From JBOGXF01 sp050694275 (GTDB lineage: Bacteria > Actinomycetota > CADDZG01 > WHSQ01), in the NCBI GenBank assembly GCA_050694275.1, contig JBOGXF010000051.1, positions 1-10,492 of the forward strand: a stretch of DNA of 10,492 bases, written 5' to 3'. How positions within the stretch are numbered: position 1 is the stretch's first letter; each line of letters begins with the position of its first letter. This document shows, piece by piece, positions 6,171 through 10,492 of this stretch. Made by a program: the position numbers and the translations under genes. The notes below the pieces were generated by a model. That model saw nothing but the letters and a program-made list of their open reading frames with translations, was not told the origin of the DNA and made no database searches.

Positions 6171-7142
6171 GTGAGAGCCTTCATTACCGGAGCAACCGGA
6201 TTCATCGGCGGCCATATCGCTCGGCGGCTACGGGAGCGTGGCGACGAGGTAGTCGCGTCGGTCCGTAGCCCGCAAAAAGGGCAGCCTCTCATCCGACTCG
6301 GTTGCGAGTTGATGCCGGGCGATCTCTCCGATGTCGCCGGCCTGCGCGACGCGATGAAGGGTTGTGACTCCATCTTCCACGTGGCGGCGAGCTACAAGGT
6401 CGGCGTGAAGGACGAGGAGTGTAGGCAGATGCACGAGGCGAACGTCGATGGCACCCGCAACGTGATAGAGGCCGCGGTACAAGCCGACGCCGGTCGGATT
6501 GTGTATGTCTCCACGATCGGCTACTTCGGTAACACGAAAGGGCAGGTCGTGGACGAGACCTTCGTGCGTTCGGATCTCGACTGGCTCAGCTGCTACGACG
6601 AGACCAAGTACCTCGCGCACGAGGTCGCCCGCGACTACATCGACAAAGGAGTGCCGATCGTGATCGCCATGCCCGGAGGGGTCTACGGTCCCGGTGATAC
6701 CTCGGATCTCAGGCGATTGTTCGACCTCGCGCGCCGGGGGCGAGCGAAGGTGCTCATGCTGCCGGGCACAGGCTTCAACTTCCTGCACGTGGAGGACGCA
6801 GCGGCAGGGGTCATCCTCGTGTACGACCGGGGAACGCCGGGCGAGTCGTACGTGCTCGGAGGTGAGCTGTCGACGATGGGCGAGCTGATCACAAGGATCG
6901 CGTCCCTGTCGGGTCACAAGCCGCCGAGACGCGAGCTCCCGGTCCGCGTGATGAAGGCGGCGATTCCGATATGGGGCCTGCTGGCCCGACTGTTGAAGCT
7001 CCCGCCCAACCTCAAGGAGCTGATCAAGGGCGGTGACGGCGTGACTTACTGGGCCACCGACGCCAAAGCCCGCAGGGAGCTCGGGTATTCGCCCCGCGCT
7101 CTCGGGGTGGGGTTGCGGCAGACCCTCGACGCCCTGTCCTGA
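6171..7142 (+). CDS. NAD(P)-dependent epimerase/dehydratase (extended SDR, HpnA/dihydroflavonol-reductase-like)
   Basis: This 323-residue enzyme is an extended short-chain dehydrogenase. The Rossmann nucleotide-binding motif GATGFIG is at residues 7-13, and GDLSD (50-54) is the usual cofactor-contact acidic segment. The catalytic pair is Tyr142 and Lys146 in YDETK, with Ser114/Thr115 in VSTIGYFG. PGGVYGPGD (168-176) is the substrate-side loop typical of sugar-nucleotide epimerases and DFR-like reductases. The pattern is closest to the hopanoid-associated sugar epimerase (HpnA)-like group, but no hopanoid genes are nearby and the substrate is unknown. About residues 251-283 are more hydrophobic (IPIWGLLARLLKLPP), possibly touching the membrane or a lipid substrate. 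The start is GTG at 6171, six bases after the tetR stop, with no strong Shine-Dalgarno, which suggests translational coupling to tetR. It converges on the ABC operon after 15 bp. Confidence 0.88.
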   Translation: MRAFITGATGFIGGHIARRLRERGDEVVASVRSPQKGQPLIRLGCELMPGDLSDVAGLRDAMKGCDSIFHVAASYKVGVKDEECRQMHEANVDGTRNVIEAAVQADAGRIVYVSTIGYFGNTKGQVVDETFVRSDLDWLSCYDETKYLAHEVARDYIDKGVPIVIAMPGGVYGPGDTSDLRRLFDLARRGRAKVLMLPGTGFNFLHVEDAAAGVILVYDRGTPGESYVLGGELSTMGELITRIASLSGHKPPRRELPVRVMKAAIPIWGLLARLLKLPPNLKELIKGGDGVTYWATDAKARRELGYSPRALGVGLRQTLDALS

Positions 7143-7157
7143 CGGCCTTCGGCTCGC

Positions 7158-8093
7158 TCAGCCTTTCACCGCACCCATCGTGAAGCTCGAGATGAATCGT
7201 TGGAGGAGGAGATTGAAGACCAACGCGATCGGCAGCGCGACAACCACGACGGCGGCCTGCAGCGACTGCCAGAAGAAGACGTCGCCGCGGATCAACTCGG
7301 TCGGGACCCCTATGCTGATCGTCTTTTCCGCGGTCGAGGACACGAACGCGAGCGCATAGATGAACTCGTGCGCCGACAGGGTGAACGCGAACACGATGAC
7401 GGCAACGATCCCGGGGAACGAGAGCGGGATCACGATGTGGCGGAACGCGCCGAGCCGGCTGTAGCCATCGACCATGGCCTGCTCTTCGATGTCCTTCGGG
7501 ATGCCCTTCAAGTATCCGATGAGCAACCACACGGAAACGGGGATCGTGATAGTTGGGTAGATCAGCACCATCGACCAAGTGTTGTTTAGCAGCCCGAAAT
7601 TGCCGACGACTCGGGTCAACGGGATGAACAACAGCGTCGGCGGGATGAGGTAGACAAAGAAGATGGCGATGCCGAGTGGGCCACCCCATTTCATGTCGAG
7701 GCGCGCCAGCGCGTAGGCCGTGGGCAGTCCGATGAGCAGCGTGATCGTGACGACGAGCAGCCCGACCCACAGCGTGTTCCACGCGAACGTGAGGAACTCA
7801 CTGTCGTAGAGCAGCAATCTCCAATGGTCGAGGGTGGGAGGCAGGTTGAAGATGAACGGATTGTTCGCCTTCGTGTAGAGATCGGGGTCGGCTTTGAACG
7901 AGGTGATCGTGCTCCAGATGAATGGTCCCGCCGCGGCCAGCGCCCCAATGATCGCGGTGATGTAGAGCGCGATCCGCGCACCCCTCTCGCGGCGGCGGCG
8001 CTGCCGGCGGTGGCGCTCGACCTCGTCCTTGTTCGTGACATCGGTGCGCCGGCGAACGGACACTCTGTCCCTGTCTTCCGTGCCGATCGTCAC
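7158..8093 (-). CDS. Carbohydrate ABC transporter permease, MalG type
   Basis: The 311-residue inner-membrane permease has about six helices and the ABC EAA loop EEQAMVDGYSRLGAFRHIVIPLSFPG (203-228, in two parts), which docks on the ATPase. The ending FTMGAVKG is typical of MalG-type CUT1 permeases, which end in GAVKG. The N-terminus is unusual: about 40 residues before the first helix, highly basic (RHRRQRRRRERGAR at 28-40), so they probably lie in the cytoplasm. The start is GTG at 8093, three bases after the stop of the MalF-type gene. Its ribosome-binding GGAGG sits inside the last codons of that gene, so the two permeases are coupled and should be made in equal amounts. It pairs with the other permease to form the channel. 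Substrate is unknown; family membership suggests a sugar, polyol or related compound. This is the last gene of the operon. Confidence 0.92.
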   Translation of the reverse strand: MTIGTEDRDRVSVRRRTDVTNKDEVERHRRQRRRRERGARIALYITAIIGALAAAGPFIWSTITSFKADPDLYTKANNPFIFNLPPTLDHWRLLLYDSEFLTFAWNTLWVGLLVVTITLLIGLPTAYALARLDMKWGGPLGIAIFFVYLIPPTLLFIPLTRVVGNFGLLNNTWSMVLIYPTITIPVSVWLLIGYLKGIPKDIEEQAMVDGYSRLGAFRHIVIPLSFPGIVAVIVFAFTLSAHEFIYALAFVSSTAEKTISIGVPTELIRGDVFFWQSLQAAVVVVALPIALVFNLLLQRFISSFTMGAVKG

Positions 8094-8096
8094 CGG

Positions 8097-9032
8097 CTAC
8101 ATCACCTCCCTGCGCCGGACCGCTCGGAGGATGGCGATCGCCGCGGCCAGCAACAAGGGGAACAGAAAGAGGGCGACGGCCGCGCCCTGAGCGAGATCGC
8201 CGCCCTCGATGCCCTTGAAGAACGCCCAGCTCGACAGGACCTGGGTCGCCTGGGTCGGCCCTCCCCGGGTGAGGATGAAGACGACCGTCATGTCAGCAAA
8301 GGTGAGGATCGCACCAAAGAGGACCGCCACCGCCGTGATCGGCAGGGTGAGCGGGATGTTTATCTCCCACAGCTTGCGCCAGAATCCGGCCCCGTCGACC
8401 TCCACCGCGTCGTTGATCTCAGAAGGGATCGCCATCATCCCCGCCATGATGATGACGGTGGCAAGTGGAACGATGCGCCACACGTGTATTGCGATGATCG
8501 AGCCCATAGCGAGGACCGGCCGCCCGAGGTAGAACAGGTTCGACTCGATGAACCCGAACCATCGCAGTACCCAGTCGATGGGGCTGAAGATCGAGTTGAG
8601 CAACCAGAGCCAGGACACCGCCGCGAGCGACACCGGGGTCGTCCACGGCAGCAGCACGCAGAAGCGAATGAACCACTTTCCCCTGAAGTCCTTCACGAGC
8701 ACCGACGCGAGGGTGTGCGCGATAAAGACGATCAGCACCATGGAGATCCCGGTGAAGATGATCGTGTTCCAGAAGGAGGTCCAGAAGATGCTCGACGAGA
8801 GGATGGTCCGCCACTGGCGGAGTCCGACGAAGTCGATGCTCGGATTCCCGGTCGTCACGTCGCTGAAGCTGAAGATGATGGCGAGGAAGAACGGGAACCC
8901 GACGAGGCCGATGATGTAGACGGCGGTGGGTAGCAGGAACAGTTTCGCCAACACATCGTCGCGGTCGGCCAGCTTTCGTTTTGCCGGTGCCGCCGGCTGC
9001 CTTTGATCCCATGCGGCAGTGTCGGCGCTCAC
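8097..9032 (-). CDS. Carbohydrate ABC transporter permease, MalF/UgpA type
   Basis: The 311-residue product has about six membrane helices. The first, at about 31-55, follows a polar, Ala/Pro/Lys-rich N-terminus. The EAA loop is at 205-231 (EINDAVEVDGAGFWRKLWEI and NIPLTLP), with the conserved Asp-Gly and the Pro-containing end that contact the ATPase. LTRGGPTQATQVLS (254-267) is the hallmark of MalF/UgpA-type permeases, and the length equals that of short CUT1 MalF relatives lacking the large periplasmic insert of E. coli MalF. The start is GTG at 9032, with GGAG eight bases upstream. The gap to the ATPase stop (9067) is 34 bp, so all three genes look cotranscribed. It forms a heterodimeric channel with the MalG-type neighbour. 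The substrate cannot be told from the sequence. Confidence 0.92.
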   Translation of the reverse strand: MSADTAAWDQRQPAAPAKRKLADRDDVLAKLFLLPTAVYIIGLVGFPFFLAIIFSFSDVTTGNPSIDFVGLRQWRTILSSSIFWTSFWNTIIFTGISMVLIVFIAHTLASVLVKDFRGKWFIRFCVLLPWTTPVSLAAVSWLWLLNSIFSPIDWVLRWFGFIESNLFYLGRPVLAMGSIIAIHVWRIVPLATVIIMAGMMAIPSEINDAVEVDGAGFWRKLWEINIPLTLPITAVAVLFGAILTFADMTVVFILTRGGPTQATQVLSSWAFFKGIEGGDLAQGAAVALFLFPLLLAAAIAILRAVRRREVM

Positions 9033-9066
9033 GGCTCAATCTCCGTCCGCGTGCCCTGTGCCGCGG

Positions 9067-10122
<1,056 letters not shown>

Positions 10123-10136
10123 GTTGATCCCCTATC

Positions 10137-10163
10137 GCTCCGGGGTCGCCCCGTTCCCGGAGC
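10137..10163. promoter_or_regulatory. Stable intergenic hairpin next to the ATPase ribosome-binding site
   Basis: GCTCCGGG (10137-10144) and CCCGGAGC (10156-10163) are perfect eight-base arms around an 11-base loop. A competing hairpin, CGGGG (10141-10145) with CCCCG (10149-10153) and a TCG loop, uses part of the first arm, so the two folds exclude each other. In the minus-strand mRNA the hairpin lies after the binding-protein gene and three bases before the ATPase Shine-Dalgarno (10128-10133). No T tract follows, so it is more likely an mRNA-stability or translation-control element than a terminator. Such elements commonly keep binding-protein levels above those of the membrane parts. Confidence 0.55.
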
Positions 10164-10186
10164 ACCCGACTGTTCTCGGAGCAACA

Positions 10187-10221
10187 CTTGACCGGACTCC
10201 CTTACGGTCGCCGTTGTCAAG
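10187..10221. repeat. Inverted repeat CTTGAC-N23-GTCAAG
   Basis: CTTGAC (10187-10192) and GTCAAG (10216-10221) are perfect six-base inverted arms in the 134-bp gap between the binding-protein and ATPase genes. The right arm contains TTGACA on the minus strand, but no -10 box lies at a suitable distance. It could be a loose stem or a binding site; support is limited to the repeat itself. Confidence 0.25.
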
Positions 10222-10256
10222 CGTCACTCCCGGTTGCCGTGTTCGGTTCTACGGCA

Positions 10257-10492
10257 TCAGGCTCCGCCGATGAGACCCTCGTTCCTCCACTTCGTGAAGA
10301 TCTCCTCGCACTCCTCGTGTGCCTGCTCGACCGACTCCTCCGCTGTTTGTCTGCCTCGTGCGACGCGGGCGAGCATGTTGGGGAGTACGAAGGTGCCGTT
10401 GATCTCGCCGATGGCCGGGTTCGCCGGTCCGGGATACCCCAGGTTCTTCGCCCAGTCCAGCGCCGTCTTGAGTGGCTCGAGCTTGGTCGGGT
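10257..10492 (-). CDS. ABC sugar-type solute-binding protein, C-terminal fragment (runs off the right edge)
   Basis: Only the last 77 codons are present, reading PTKLEPLKTALDWAKN onward and ending in NEGLIGGA before TGA. The segment resembles the C-terminal end of an extracellular solute-binding protein of the CUT1 sugar type: NPAIGEINGTFVLPNMLARV then RGRQTAEESVEQAHEECEEI, the usual helix in which a G-x-x-T/S-A-E-E-A-V-like turn is followed by an amphipathic helix and a short tail. The protein should be secreted or lipid-anchored and deliver substrate to the permeases; its signal peptide and ligand pocket lie outside the window. It precedes the ATPase gene by 134 bp on the same strand, which fits an operon. 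Identification rests on this tail plus operon position, so the family is likely but the ligand is unknown. Confidence 0.72.
   Translation of the reverse strand, partial: PTKLEPLKTALDWAKNLGYPGPANPAIGEINGTFVLPNMLARVARGRQTAEESVEQAHEECEEIFTKWRNEGLIGGA

Noticed and set aside
7143..7163. GCC-TTC-GGC and GGCT-N5-AGCC as a terminator between the epimerase and the ABC operon
   Set aside because: Arms of only three and four bases and no T tract; too weak to call.
7824..8933. A 369-codon plus-strand frame across the two permease genes
   Set aside because: Its translation is almost all Arg, Asp, Glu, Gly and His with no domain, and it is antisense to two clear permeases.
10187..10220. TTGACA on the minus strand as an internal promoter for the ATPase gene
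   Set aside because: No acceptable -10 box lies 16-18 bp downstream.

Overview
The window looks like chromosomal DNA from a high-GC bacterium, most likely an actinomycete (Actinomycetota). The grounds are the high GC content, frequent GTG starts (at least six of the genes here), a cytoplasmic-looking PDZ serine protease of a type I associate with actinobacteria, an HxlR regulator with a CxxC tail, and a carbohydrate (CUT1-type) ABC importer. This placement is inference; no rRNA or phylogenetic marker is present. I see no tRNA, insertion sequence, phage gene, CRISPR array, origin or attachment site.

Layout. Bases 3-1265 (+) encode a major facilitator superfamily exporter, starting directly at the window edge. 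It converges on a secreted DUF2891-like protein (1299-2390, -). A 149-bp divergent spacer leads to a small DoxX-like membrane protein (2540-3037, +), which converges on a trypsin-like/PDZ serine protease (3065-3949, -). The protease is divergent from an HxlR-type regulator (4038-4457, +), and their 88-bp spacer carries two small inverted repeats. The regulator converges on a membrane-anchored protein of unknown function (4476-5435, -). That gene is divergent from a TetR regulator (5505-6164, +), and the best promoter in the window (TTGACA, 17 bp, TATACA) lies in their 69-bp spacer. Six bases after the TetR gene comes an NAD-dependent epimerase/dehydratase-like enzyme (6171-7142, +). From 7158 to the right edge, everything is on the minus strand and forms one carbohydrate ABC importer operon, transcribed as solute-binding protein (partial), ATPase, MalF-type permease, MalG-type permease.

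How the genes work together. Three plausible units stand out. (1) An HxlR regulator/PDZ protease divergent pair, probably a stress-responsive protein quality-control unit. (2) A TetR regulator that probably controls the downstream sugar-nucleotide-type epimerase and, through overlapping promoters, the divergent anchored protein. (3) A complete sugar-type ABC importer with its own ATPase and a strong hairpin between the binding-protein and ATPase genes. The first eight genes are mostly single units on alternating strands, with convergent junctions of only 15-33 bp. No stretch longer than 149 bp lacks a gene.

Nothing here is clearly a new kind of biological system. The most interesting points are the two divergent regulator/effector spacers, the unrecognised anchored protein, the secreted DUF2891-like protein, and the two competing hairpins in the ABC operon.
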